From DATFES01 sp035457725 (GTDB taxonomy: Bacteria > Pseudomonadota > Alphaproteobacteria > CACIAM-22H2): a stretch of 38,668 nt of DNA. Each line of letters begins with the position of its first letter. The first letter of the stretch is position 1. The translations under genes and the position numbers were made by a program. The notes beneath the pieces were generated by a model, which saw nothing but the letters and a program-made list of their open reading frames with translations, did not search any database and was not told the origin of the DNA. The DNA lies in the NCBI GenBank assembly GCA_035457725.1, contig DATIBC010000058.1, positions 1 through 38,668 on the forward strand, written 5' to 3'. Below, one piece after another: positions 23,507 to 31,897 of this stretch.

Positions 23507-24282
23507 TCGATCCAGCCAAGACGACGCTCAATGGCAAGAAAGGCTTGGTCACGGGGATCGCCAACGACCAGTCGATCGCGTGGGGGTGCGCCAAAGCATT
23601 CCGCTGGCTCAACGCAGATCTGGCGCTCACCTACCTGAACGACAAGACGCGTTCGTTCATGGAGCCCCTGGCTAAGGAGGTCGACGCCTCGATATTGGCG
23701 CCGCTCGACCTGCGCATCGACGGACAGCTCGAAGCGTTGTTCGAGCGCATCGGGCGTGAATGGGGTCGACTTGATTTTCTGCTCCACTCGATCGCCTTTG
23801 CGCCCAAGGAAGATCTTCAGGGGCGGGTGGTCGACTGCTCGCGGGGCGGGTTCCTCACGGCGATGGACATTTCCTGCCACTCGTTCATCCGCATGGCGAA
23901 ACTGGCCGAGCCCCTCATGCGCGACGGCGGCACTCTGTTCACCATGACCTACTTCGGCAGCACGCAGGTCGTCGAAGGATATAACATGATGGGACCGGTC
24001 AAGGCGGCGCTCGAAGCGACGTCGCGCTATTTGGCAAGCGAGCTGGGGCCGCGTGGGATTCGCGTCCATGCCATCTCTCCTGGTCCGCTTAAGACGCGCG
24101 CCGCGTCGGGCCTGCCGGATTTCGACGAATTGCTCAATCGAGCCGCAGCCCGGGCGCCTGCACGCACGCTGGTCGGCATCGAGGACGTCGGTCTCGCCAC
24201 CGCGTTCCTCGCCACCGACGCGGCACGGCTCATCACCGGCAACACGGTATATATCGACGGCGGCTACCACATCGTCGATTGA
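23503..24282 (+). CDS. fabI: enoyl-[acyl-carrier-protein] reductase FabI-like
   Basis: A 259-residue FabI-type SDR, which reduces trans-2-enoyl thioesters with NADH. It has the variant nucleotide motif VTGIANDQSIAWG, and the FabI active site Tyr150, Tyr160 and Lys167 in GYNMMGPVK. The C-terminal block PLKTRAASGLPDFDELL and TGNTVYIDGGYHI are also typical. The ATG overlaps the ackA stop as ATGA, so translation is coupled. This is likely a second enoyl reductase dedicated to the acyl-CoA/PHA/acetate module rather than the main fatty-acid enzyme, but that is inferred from context. Confidence 0.93.
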   Translation: MIDPAKTTLNGKKGLVTGIANDQSIAWGCAKAFRWLNADLALTYLNDKTRSFMEPLAKEVDASILAPLDLRIDGQLEALFERIGREWGRLDFLLHSIAFAPKEDLQGRVVDCSRGGFLTAMDISCHSFIRMAKLAEPLMRDGGTLFTMTYFGSTQVVEGYNMMGPVKAALEATSRYLASELGPRGIRVHAISPGPLKTRAASGLPDFDELLNRAAARAPARTLVGIEDVGLATAFLATDAARLITGNTVYIDGGYHIVD

Positions 24283-24310
24283 CGGCGCGGTTCGTTTCCG
24301 GCGCGGCGCT

Positions 24311-25456
24311 TTATTTCCAGAATTCGCGCGAGGCGATGCGCGCGCCCTCGGCCATCGATTTCAATTTCGCCCAGACGACGTCGGGATCGACGGCCGCCTG
24401 TCCGACCCAGGTTCCATAGCCGCAGTCGCTTCCGGCGATGACGCTTTCGCGGCCGACAAGGCGAGCGTAGCGTGCGATGCGTTGCGCCACGAGGTCGGGA
24501 TGCTCGATGAAATTCGACTTCGACTCGACAACCCCGGGAATGAGAATCTTTCCCGGCGGAAGCTTGACGCGCTCGAACAGCGTCCATTCGTGGGCGTGGC
24601 GCGGATTCGCCGCCTCGAACGAAATGGCGCTCGGACGTGCACCGAAAACGATGTCGATGATATCGGCGAGCGGGACGTCGCAATGGTGCGGCCCCTCGTA
24701 ATTGCCCCAGCAGACGTGCATGCGGAGGCGCTCCACGGCGATGTTGGCGGTCGCGTGATTGAGCGCTTCGACGTGCATCTGGGCGCGTTTGCGAAACTCC
24801 TTGAGGTCGAGGTCGGCGTACTGAATGTGGCGCCCCATGGCGAGGTCGGGACAATCGATCTGTAGAACGATGCCGGCGTTGGCGACGGTCTCATATTCGT
24901 GGCGCATCGCCTCGGCGATGGCGAATAGATAGGTCTCCTGGCTCGGATAGTGTTCGTTGCGGAAGAAAAGTGAAATGACGCCCGGCGAAGCCGCGCTCAT
25001 GAACGCGCCCATCGTCTTGACCTGGCGCAACGCTATTTTCAGATTGTCGACGTCGGTCCTCGCCGCATCCGGATCGCGCACCCCGATCGGCGCATTGCAC
25101 GCCGGCGTCTTGCGCCGCGAGCGCCCAGGGTCGCCGAAAACGCGCTTCGCCAGGTTGGGAAACTCGGCCAAATCCTGGTAGACGAAGGTGTTGCCCGCGC
25201 CGCCGAAGCCGCTGAGCCGGTCTTTGATGTAAGTCGCGTAGCTGGGCTTCGACATTTCGCCATCATTGACAATGTCGATCCCCGACTCCGCCTGTTTGCC
25301 GACGATCTCGCCGACCGCCGAGCGGACGCGCTCCGCGAGCGCGTTGCGGTCGACGGGTATTCCCTCTTCCTTCGCATACATTGCGCGAATGAGGTCCTCC
25401 GGCCGCGGCAGGCTCCCCGTATGCGTGGTCAGGAATCGTTCGGTGCTGCGAAACAT
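24311..25456 (-). CDS. MetE C-terminal-like zinc methyltransferase
   Basis: A 381-residue member of the cobalamin-independent methionine synthase C-terminal superfamily. The TIM-barrel zinc site is intact: His247 and Cys249 (MHVCWGNYEGP), Glu281 (ISFEAANP) and Cys345 (AGSDCGYGT). N-terminal TTHTGSLPRP and VNDGEMSKPSY are typical of stand-alone members found outside methionine synthesis, such as epoxyalkane:CoM transferase-like and demethylation enzymes. It lacks the MetE N-terminal half, so it is not a full methionine synthase. ATG 25456 follows GGAGG. Last gene of the Liv-transporter operon, 25 bases after the dioxygenase-family gene. A thiol-dependent methyl or alkyl transfer on the imported compound is inferred. 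Confidence 0.87.
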   Translation of the reverse strand: MFRSTERFLTTHTGSLPRPEDLIRAMYAKEEGIPVDRNALAERVRSAVGEIVGKQAESGIDIVNDGEMSKPSYATYIKDRLSGFGGAGNTFVYQDLAEFPNLAKRVFGDPGRSRRKTPACNAPIGVRDPDAARTDVDNLKIALRQVKTMGAFMSAASPGVISLFFRNEHYPSQETYLFAIAEAMRHEYETVANAGIVLQIDCPDLAMGRHIQYADLDLKEFRKRAQMHVEALNHATANIAVERLRMHVCWGNYEGPHHCDVPLADIIDIVFGARPSAISFEAANPRHAHEWTLFERVKLPPGKILIPGVVESKSNFIEHPDLVAQRIARYARLVGRESVIAGSDCGYGTWVGQAAVDPDVVWAKLKSMAEGARIASREFWK

Positions 25457-25481
25457 CGGTCCTCCGAGCTGATCTACGGAT

Positions 25482-26399
25482 TCAGTTCGCCGTTTCGAAA
25501 TTGGCGCCGAAATCCTCGGGTACGTTCGGTCCCCAGACGTAGAGCGCGTCTTCCGGCGGCCAGTTCCTCGCCTGCCAGGCCATGTCGGCGGGAATGTAAT
25601 CGATGTCAGTGAAGTACTCGACGAGGCTGCCCCATGGATCGCGAATGTAGTGGAAAAAGTTCGAGCCGATGACGTGCCGTCCGAAGCCCCAGCCGTTGCG
25701 GTATCCCTTGTCGATCAATCGGCAGGCGCCAATGCCGATCTCGTCGATATTGGCGACCTCGAAGCTGGCGTGGTGGTATCCCGGGCGGTCGGAGGTGATA
25801 AATCCGAATACGTGATGGTCGCTGCCGCCCTCGCAGTGGAAAAACGCGACGATGTCTTGCGATCGATCGGACAGCCGCAGCCCGAGAACGCGCGTGTAGA
25901 AATCGACCTGGCGGTTCAAATCCGGGCTGAAGCGCAGTACGTGGCCGAGGCGCCGTGGACGCACGACCGTGTCACGAGCCGGAAAGCCGCGCGCGCCGAT
26001 CCGGGTGAAATGTCCGGGCGTGTTTATCCGCCACTCGGGCGCCGGCAGCCACGGCGCCGAATCGGCGGCCTTGACGTTGACCAGGAGCCCGTCCGGGTCG
26101 CGGAACCACAGCCCTGCGCCCGGCGTTTCGTTCGGCGGATCGAGCAGTCGAGTGCCGTTCGCTTCGACCTTGCGCTTGATCGCATCGAAGAGATCGGCAT
26201 GCGTGCCGAAGCAGATGTGGTGCATCGTCCGCCTCGGCCCCTCGAGCAGCATGACCTGATCTTGCTCGCGCCCGTGGCATCGCATGACGACCCGGTTGGC
26301 CTCTGCGCGCCCGACCAACCCGAAATCGGCGTAGAACTTCTCCCCCACCGTCGGATCGGGAACGGCGAGAGCAATGTGCTGTAGCGAGCGTATTGACAT
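25482..26399 (-). CDS. extradiol ring-cleavage dioxygenase-family (VOC) protein
   Basis: A 305-residue two-domain vicinal-oxygen-chelate protein resembling catechol 2,3-dioxygenases. The C-terminal domain keeps the metal triad expected of type I extradiol enzymes: His153 (LGHVLRFSP), His209/210 (GYHHASFEV) and Glu261 (SLVEYFTDIDYIP). The N-terminal domain begins SLQHIALAVPDP and contains MHHICFGT. It ends with WQARNWPPEDALYVWGPNVP, a tail seen in aromatic-degrading members. ATG 26399 has AAAGGAG upstream; the longer frame from 26495 is unsupported. It lies 92 bases after livF on the same strand. The expected reaction is cleavage of a dihydroxylated aromatic ring with Fe(II) and O2; the substrate is unknown. 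Confidence 0.87.
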   Translation of the reverse strand: MSIRSLQHIALAVPDPTVGEKFYADFGLVGRAEANRVVMRCHGREQDQVMLLEGPRRTMHHICFGTHADLFDAIKRKVEANGTRLLDPPNETPGAGLWFRDPDGLLVNVKAADSAPWLPAPEWRINTPGHFTRIGARGFPARDTVVRPRRLGHVLRFSPDLNRQVDFYTRVLGLRLSDRSQDIVAFFHCEGGSDHHVFGFITSDRPGYHHASFEVANIDEIGIGACRLIDKGYRNGWGFGRHVIGSNFFHYIRDPWGSLVEYFTDIDYIPADMAWQARNWPPEDALYVWGPNVPEDFGANFETAN

Positions 26400-26491
26400 T
26401 GGCTGCGGCTCCTTTGGGCATTGCGCCGGGGGCTGACTCGTGCGCCATTGTACGGCGCGGCGCGAGAAAGTTGAACGCGGATGCATCGGCC

Positions 26492-27217
26492 TCACAGAGA
26501 TGAGGTCTCGGCGTCTTCGCCTAGGTACGCCTCCCGGACATGCTTCTGGCGCAGCAGATCCGCCGGCGCTCCGTGCGAAACGATTCGTCCCCCCTCGAGC
26601 ACATAGGCGCGATTGGCGATCGCCAGGGCCTGCGCGACGTTTTGCTCGATCAGCAGTATCGCCACGCCGCTTGCGTGGATATCCCGAATGACCGTGAACA
26701 CCTGATCGACGATCGCCGGCGCCAAGCCCAGCGACGGCTCATCGATCAGCAATAGCTGCGGGCACGCCATGATCGCCCGGCCGATGGCGACCATTTGCTG
26801 CTGGCCTCCGGACAGCGTTCCCGCTGTCTGCCGGCGACGCTGCCGCAACACCGGGAACATGCCGTAGACACGCTCGAGGTTCTGCGCTCGAGATTGTCGC
26901 GCCTTGCCCCGGTAGCAGCCGAGCTCGAGATTCTCTTCAACGGTCATGCCGGTGAATAGCCGCCGACCCTCAGGGATGATCGCCACGCCGCGCCGGCATA
27001 GATCCTTGGCGCCGATCGACGTGATGTCTTCGCCCGCCAAGCGAAGCGACCCCGAGCGGATCGGCATCAATCGAGCTATGGCGTTGACCAGCGTCGTTTT
27101 GCCGGCGCCGTTGGGACCAACGACGGCCACCAACTCTCCAGCCGCGATGGTCAGCGACACGCCCCACAGCGCCGGCGCATCGCCGTAGGCGACATCGAGA
27201 GCGCGCGCATCAAGCAT
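26492..27217 (-). CDS. livF: branched-chain-type ABC transporter ATPase LivF
   Basis: A 241-residue ATPase. Walker A GPNGAGKTT is at 34-42, the signature LSGGQQQ at 135-141, Walker B LLLIDEPS at 155-162 and the H-loop replaced by the LivF-type EQN (LIEQNVAQAL). The EGRRLFTGMTVEENLELG block is diagnostic of LivF. ATG 27217 overlaps the stop of the LivM-LivG gene by 8 bases. It pairs with the LivG domain to power uptake. With an extradiol-dioxygenase-family protein and a methyltransferase downstream, the cargo is more likely an aromatic acid than an amino acid. Confidence 0.95.
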   Translation of the reverse strand: MLDARALDVAYGDAPALWGVSLTIAAGELVAVVGPNGAGKTTLVNAIARLMPIRSGSLRLAGEDITSIGAKDLCRRGVAIIPEGRRLFTGMTVEENLELGCYRGKARQSRAQNLERVYGMFPVLRQRRRQTAGTLSGGQQQMVAIGRAIMACPQLLLIDEPSLGLAPAIVDQVFTVIRDIHASGVAILLIEQNVAQALAIANRAYVLEGGRIVSHGAPADLLRQKHVREAYLGEDAETSSL

Positions 27218-28952
27218 GCGCCGAGCCCAGATATGCGGTGACGACTTCGGGTTCGCGTATCACCGCACGCGGTTCGCCCTCCGCGATTACCTCGCCATGG
27301 TTGAGCACGACCAGACGATCACTGATCTCGAGAACGGCACGCATGTTGTGCTCGATGAAGACGATCGTTGCGCCACCTGCGCGGATACTTCGAATCAACT
27401 CCAGCGCGTGCGCTGTCTCGCTCGGCGTGAGACCCGAGAGAACCTCGTCGAGCAGGATAAGGCGCGGCCGCGCGGCCAGCGCTCTGGCCAGCTCGAGGAA
27501 CTTGCGCTGATGCAGATTGAGCTGCGATGGCAACGCCGCGTGACGCTCGGCAAGGCCGACGAAGGCCAGCCAGCGTCCGGATTCGTGCCAGGCGGAGATG
27601 CGGTCGAGGCGGGCGGCGCCGAACATGGCGGCAAGCGCGACATTCTCGGCGACGGTCAAGCGCGAAAACGGCCTGGGGATCTGGTAGGTGCGCGCGACAC
27701 CGAGCGAGGCGATGCGATGCCCACCCTTCGTCAAGAGATCGTCGTCGCCGAGCAACACGCGCCCCGCTTGAGGACGGTAGTAGCCGCTGATGACGTTGAC
27801 CAGCGTCGACTTACCCGATCCGTTCGGGCCGACGAGGCCAAGGATCTCACCCCCTTGAACCTCCATTGTCACGCCGGCGAGCGCGCGGACGCCACGGAAG
27901 GAAAGATGCACGTTCTCGCAGCGAAGCATCACGGGCTGGCGTGCCGCCTCCGATCGCGCGGGGGCCGGCATACTCGCCGTGCCCGCCGCAGGCGCGGCTT
28001 TCGCAGGATGGGCCCGTCGCCACGCCGAAACGGCCGTTCCGACCAATCCATGCGGCAAGAACAGGATCACCAAGATCAGTGTCGCACCGATGATCGCTCG
28101 GCCGACGACTGCCCAATCGCCGCCGACGAAGGCGTAGTTGAGGGCGACGATGAAAGCCGCGCCCAGGCACGGCCCCAGCCAATGACGCGCGCCCCCAAGC
28201 ACGCTCATCAGCACCACGAACAACGGCACCGTAAGCGAGAACGTCTCGGCGACGGTGACGTAGCCCACGAAGACGGCATGAATTCCCCCGGCCACGCCGG
28301 CGAGGAAGCAGGACACGCCGAGCGCGGCCAGTTTGAAGCGATAGGTCGGCACGCCCATGGTCTCGGCCACGTCCTCGTCGTCGCTGATCGCGAACAAGCC
28401 GCGTCCCAACCGCGAGTACTGAACAAGCCAGGCCACCGCCAACGTTGCGGCGGCGATCGCCAGCGCAAACACATAGAGCGAGCCGCTGGCGGAGCCGTAG
28501 ATGCGAGGCGCATCGACGCCTGCCAAGAAGACGCCAGGGCCGCCATCGATCCGGGTGTTGAGGACGACTGTCGCGACGACGAAGGTCACGGCGAGCGTCA
28601 ACAGCGCGAACAGCTCGCCGCGCAGACGGCGCACGCGAAAAACCACCGCGCCGACGACGAGCCCGAGAATGGCCGCGGCGACGCCGGCGGCGAGCCATGT
28701 CCATGCCACCGGGACATCGAAGCGGGAGGCGAGCGTCGCCGTCGTATAGACGCCGGCGCCGTAGAACGCGCCATGGCCAAACGAAAAATACCCCGAAAAG
28801 CCGCTCAAGATCGCCCACGACGTCGCCAGCGCCACCCATAGATAGACGAGGAACAGGAACGATTCGTAGAACGCCGGCGGCCGCAACGCAGGAACTGCCG
28901 CCAACGCCAATATCACCAAGGCGAACGCCGCGGCTTTGACGGGACGATGCAT
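27210..28952 (-). CDS. fused LivM permease - LivG ATPase
   Basis: A 580-residue fusion. Residues 1-310 are a LivM permease with about nine membrane helices and the signature LSGFSGYFSFGHGAFYGAG; the inner-loop segment RLGRGLFAISDDEDVAETMG contacts the ATPases. A Pro/Ala-rich linker covers about 311-340. Residues 341-580 are a LivG ATPase with Walker A GPNGSGKST (375-383), the degenerate signature NLHQRKFLELARAL, Walker B LILLDEVLSGL and the switch EHNMRAVLEI. The signature motif lacks the usual LSGGQ and reads LNLHQRK, as is common in LivG. ATG 28952 begins one base after the livH stop. Such fusions are known in proteobacteria. Confidence 0.93.
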   Translation of the reverse strand: MHRPVKAAAFALVILALAAVPALRPPAFYESFLFLVYLWVALATSWAILSGFSGYFSFGHGAFYGAGVYTTATLASRFDVPVAWTWLAAGVAAAILGLVVGAVVFRVRRLRGELFALLTLAVTFVVATVVLNTRIDGGPGVFLAGVDAPRIYGSASGSLYVFALAIAAATLAVAWLVQYSRLGRGLFAISDDEDVAETMGVPTYRFKLAALGVSCFLAGVAGGIHAVFVGYVTVAETFSLTVPLFVVLMSVLGGARHWLGPCLGAAFIVALNYAFVGGDWAVVGRAIIGATLILVILFLPHGLVGTAVSAWRRAHPAKAAPAAGTASMPAPARSEAARQPVMLRCENVHLSFRGVRALAGVTMEVQGGEILGLVGPNGSGKSTLVNVISGYYRPQAGRVLLGDDDLLTKGGHRIASLGVARTYQIPRPFSRLTVAENVALAAMFGAARLDRISAWHESGRWLAFVGLAERHAALPSQLNLHQRKFLELARALAARPRLILLDEVLSGLTPSETAHALELIRSIRAGGATIVFIEHNMRAVLEISDRLVVLNHGEVIAEGEPRAVIREPEVVTAYLGSAHA

Positions 28953-28953
28953 C

Positions 28954-29805
28954 TCAAATTCGATCGGGGCGCAAGACCAGCACAAAAATCAACAGCGAGA
29001 AGGAAACCAGCGGCGCCCAGGCCGGCTCGGTCAGCGCCATCGTCAGTGATTCGCTCACTCCGACCACGAGGCCGGCGATCAATGCTCCCAGCGGATTGCC
29101 GAGACCGCCAAGGATGACGACGGCGAATATGACGCCGACCCAGGTGAAAATCTGGGCTGGAAACAGCGTGTAGATCAAGGCGATGAATGCGCCCGCAACC
29201 CCGGCAAAGGCCGCCGCGAGGCCCGATAGGAGCAACGCCAGACGCCGATGATCGACCCCGAACGCCGCCGCCATGTCGGGGTCCTCGGCGCTCGCCCGCA
29301 TCGCCTTGCCGATGTAGGTGAAACGCAGCATCGCCCATGTGCCGCAGGTCAGCGCCAACGTGACGAGCAGCATCGCCGCCTCGACAATCGGGATGAACAG
29401 CGGGCCAAGGCGCCACGAGAGGGCGCCATGATCGAGTTGCAAGCGCCGGAAATCGGCGGTCCAGATCCACTGGATGAGACTTTCGATGATCACCGTGACG
29501 CCGAAGGTGACCAGAAGCGAGGCGAATTCGCCTATCGCGAAACGATGAACGAAGACCTGCATCGCGACTCCCAGAACGAAAAAGGCCGGGACGATGGCGG
29601 CGAGTGCCGCCACAGGATGCCAATCGCCGACGTCGACAAGCTGATACGTCAGATATGCGGCAAGAAACGCCAACGCGAAATGCGCAAGGTTGATCAGCCG
29701 CAGATATCCCCAGGACAGGCTCAGCCCGAGGCCCAGCAGGCCATAAAGCGCCCCGATGAAGACGCCGGACAGCAGCGATTGGCCGAGCAGCGTCGCGCTC
29801 GGCAT
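28954..29805 (-). CDS. livH: branched-chain-type ABC transporter permease LivH
   Basis: A 283-residue permease with about eight membrane helices. It contains the LivH signature YGLLGLGLSLSWGYLRLINLAH and the coupling-loop motif GKAMRASAEDPDMAAAFGVD. It then has the second-half repeat FTWVGVIFAVVILGGLGNPLGALIAG (in part). The start is ATG 29805. It follows the binding-protein gene, separated by a stem-loop, and is tightly coupled to the LivM-LivG gene. Confidence 0.95.
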   Translation of the reverse strand: MPSATLLGQSLLSGVFIGALYGLLGLGLSLSWGYLRLINLAHFALAFLAAYLTYQLVDVGDWHPVAALAAIVPAFFVLGVAMQVFVHRFAIGEFASLLVTFGVTVIIESLIQWIWTADFRRLQLDHGALSWRLGPLFIPIVEAAMLLVTLALTCGTWAMLRFTYIGKAMRASAEDPDMAAAFGVDHRRLALLLSGLAAAFAGVAGAFIALIYTLFPAQIFTWVGVIFAVVILGGLGNPLGALIAGLVVGVSESLTMALTEPAWAPLVSFSLLIFVLVLRPDRI

Positions 29806-29832
29806 TCACTCGCTCCCCGTCGTCGGCCTGGC

Positions 29833-29869
29833 GGGCAGCGCGGGCGCGCCCCGGTCTTGCCCGCTGCCC
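29833..29869 (-). terminator. stem-loop between binding-protein and permease genes
   Basis: GGGCAGCG (29833-29840) and CGCTGCCC (29862-29869) pair perfectly, with further GC pairing inside. It begins one base after the binding-protein stop codon. In transporter operons such a stem often ends part of the transcripts or protects the upstream mRNA, keeping the binding protein in excess over the membrane parts. There is no T-run. Confidence 0.55.
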
Positions 29870-29870
29870 A

Positions 29871-31112
29871 TTACTGCATCATCAATCTGGCGCCAGGCGC
29901 GGCGTACTCCCGCGGCCACACCACCACCCATTTGCCGTCCTGCAGTTGCTTAACGCGCATCAGGTCGTCGCCGTAGTTATTGGCGCCATCAAAACGCAGG
30001 CGGCCGATGATGGTGTCGACGCGGTTGGTCTTCAGCCATTGGCCGAGCGCTTTGTCGTCGAGACTCTTGGTGGCGGTGACCGCCGCTTCGAGCAGTTGCC
30101 AAGCGACGAACGACGCGGCCGCCTGGGTTTCGACCGAATTGTCGGGAAGGCCGGCCTTGGCGGCCCGTTCGTTGAATTCCTTGACGAACTCGGCGGCGAC
30201 GGGGTTGTTCGTGAATGGCGGGTGTTGCTCGAAGATGGTGGCGGCGAGCGCTCCCTTCGCCTCCGGCGCCTTGGCCGTCGGTCCCGGCGCTGGATAGAGA
30301 TGGAAGTGGCCGGGCGGGACATAATCGATTTTCTTGGCCGCATCGAGCAGCATCACGCCCTCGAGACCGATGGCGCCGATCCAAAGGAAATCGGGGTTGG
30401 CGTCCTTGACGCGGCTGGCGATCGGCCCGAAGTCGCGGTTACCGAACTCCCATTCGAGCCACAGCACCTCTTGCAGGCCGCGTTTCTTTGCGGTTTCGCG
30501 CGCGCCGACCGACATGAAATGCACCGAGGGAAACTTACTGGTGACAATGGCCACCGTCTTCGGCGGCTTGGCCGAATTGGCGAGCGCGTCGAATAGCGTA
30601 TTCGGGAACGTCTGCTCGGGCGTCGGTCCGAGGGACCATGCCGGGAAGTGCATCTCGTACTTGGCGAGCGTTGGAATTCCAAAAGTGTGATGGATCAGGA
30701 TCTTGTTGTAGCGCTGCGCCACGCTCATCGCCGAAAGTATCCCGCCGGTCGCGTAGGGTCCGATAATCAAATCGACTTTGTCGACGGTGACGAGCTGCTC
30801 ATAGAGCGTGCGCGCCAAATCGGCCTTCGATTGATCGTCCTTGAGCACCCACTCGACTGGCCGACCAAGCAGTCCGTCCTTCTTGTTGAGCCGCTCGACA
30901 TATATCTCGCCGACGATCTTGTGGATGAGCGAGGTGGCGGCCAGCGGCCCAGTGAGGGCGAGCGTGCTGCCGATCCGCACCGGTTGGCCCGACGGCGCGG
31001 CGTCGGTGCGCCATGTCGGGACCAGGACGAGCGCGGCGAGCGCGAGCCCAGCCAGCGCAAGACGCAGCGACCGGGACGTGCCGGCCACTGTATGTCGGCA
31101 ATCGCGTGCCAT
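29871..31112 (-). CDS. periplasmic substrate-binding protein of Liv-type ABC transporter
   Basis: A 413-residue binding protein of the branched-chain amino-acid/aromatic family (Peripla_BP_6 type). The signal peptide covers about residues 1-38 (RLALAGLALAALVLVPTW, cleavage near DAAPSG). The mature part starts PVRIGSTLALTGPLA, followed by VGEIYVERLNKKDGLLGRPVEWVLKDDQS (in part) and VDLIIGPYATGG, the usual ligand-cleft blocks; the C-terminal half has IGRLRFDGANNYGDDLMRVKQLQDG (in part). ATG 31112 follows AGGGGAGG. First gene of the operon continuing through livH, livM-livG, livF, the dioxygenase-family gene and the methyltransferase gene. Related proteins near catabolic genes bind aromatic acids; the ligand here is unknown. 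Confidence 0.93.
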   Translation of the reverse strand: MARDCRHTVAGTSRSLRLALAGLALAALVLVPTWRTDAAPSGQPVRIGSTLALTGPLAATSLIHKIVGEIYVERLNKKDGLLGRPVEWVLKDDQSKADLARTLYEQLVTVDKVDLIIGPYATGGILSAMSVAQRYNKILIHHTFGIPTLAKYEMHFPAWSLGPTPEQTFPNTLFDALANSAKPPKTVAIVTSKFPSVHFMSVGARETAKKRGLQEVLWLEWEFGNRDFGPIASRVKDANPDFLWIGAIGLEGVMLLDAAKKIDYVPPGHFHLYPAPGPTAKAPEAKGALAATIFEQHPPFTNNPVAAEFVKEFNERAAKAGLPDNSVETQAAASFVAWQLLEAAVTATKSLDDKALGQWLKTNRVDTIIGRLRFDGANNYGDDLMRVKQLQDGKWVVVWPREYAAPGARLMMQ

Positions 31113-31178
31113 GTTGTGCCTCCCCTTGATGATCGCCTACGCCGTGTATTCGGCGCTTGTTGCGAAGCTTTCGCCGCT

Positions 31179-31209
31179 AATCTAAAAGTGAGGAGGCGCC
31201 GAATGTCAA
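31179..31209 (-). promoter_or_regulatory. candidate promoter of the Liv/dioxygenase operon
   Basis: On the minus strand a perfect -35 TTGACA (31209-31204) is followed after 19 bases by TAGATT (31184-31179), a four-of-six -10. An inverted repeat GCGAA-AGC-TTCGC (31174-31162) lies over the expected start point and could be an operator. The spacing is longer than the ideal 17. Confidence 0.4.
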
Positions 31210-31321
31210 TGCAGTACAGTGTTTTACCGATATCGGCTGAATCGTGTCGAATTCCCTTCCAAATCCCGATCGCCCGTCAGGATCACCCGCTGACGCTCCG
31301 GCGCATCATAAAGGTGCCGAA

Positions 31322-31891
31322 ATGGTCGACATCATCGCGCCGATCCGCAACCGCAGGAGCGCCCGCCATTACGACGGCCGCACCCTGAGCCGGCGGGAGA
31401 TCGACCAGTTGCTGGAGGCGTTTCGCTGGGCACCGTCCTCGCTCAACCGCCAACCTTGGCGCGTGATCGTCGCGCAAGGACAGCCGGCGTCCGATGCCTG
31501 GGACGCCGCTTTGAGCGAGACCAACCGCGCTTGGGCGACGGCGGCGCCGCTGAAGCTCGTCGTGCTGGGCAATCCCGAGGAGCAGCCCGATCAGCACGGC
31601 CAGCACCGCTGGCTCGTCGACTGCGGCTTGGCGCTCGGGCAGATGCTGATCCAGGCTTGCGCCATGGGCCTCAATGTGCGCGCCATGGTTGGATTCGACG
31701 AAGCGCGCGCCCGCGCTGGCTTCGCAATCCCCGCCCCATTCCGCGTCGTCGTTCTGGTCGCCGCGGGGTTCCCCGGTCGCATCGAGAATCTGGCGCCGGA
31801 AGTCCAGGAGAAGGAACGCCGCCCGCGCGTGCGAAAGTCGATTTCCGAGATCGCGTTTGCCGACCGGTTCGGACTCGCTTGGCAGACCTGA
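31322..31891 (+). CDS. nitroreductase-family flavoprotein
   Basis: A 189-residue member of the FMN-dependent nitroreductase family. N-terminal IRNRRSARHYDGRTLSRREI and the FMN-contact block FRWAPSSLNRQPWRVIVA are diagnostic; the middle WLVDCGLALGQMLIQACAMGLNVRAM contains the second conserved helix. ATG 31322 (MVDIIAPIRNRRS) has AAGGTG upstream; an in-frame GTG at 31244 would add 26 unconserved residues. It is divergent from the Liv operon and could share its regulation. The physiological substrate (quinone, nitro compound or other) is unknown. It ends 6 bases from the convergent fatty-acid methyltransferase gene. Confidence 0.9.
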   Translation: MVDIIAPIRNRRSARHYDGRTLSRREIDQLLEAFRWAPSSLNRQPWRVIVAQGQPASDAWDAALSETNRAWATAAPLKLVVLGNPEEQPDQHGQHRWLVDCGLALGQMLIQACAMGLNVRAMVGFDEARARAGFAIPAPFRVVVLVAAGFPGRIENLAPEVQEKERRPRVRKSISEIAFADRFGLAWQT

Positions 31892-31897
31892 TCGCGA

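Noticed and set aside
24311..25456. Calling this gene methionine synthase MetE
   Set aside because: It lacks the N-terminal half of MetE and sits in a catabolic transporter operon; only the zinc-barrel family assignment is supported.
27216..28841. 541-residue open frame on the plus strand
   Set aside because: Antisense to the LivM-LivG fusion; charged low-complexity translation.
27210..28952. LivM-LivG fusion as a sequencing error
   Set aside because: A Pro/Ala linker of about 30 residues joins two complete domains in one clean frame, and such fusions are known in proteobacteria.
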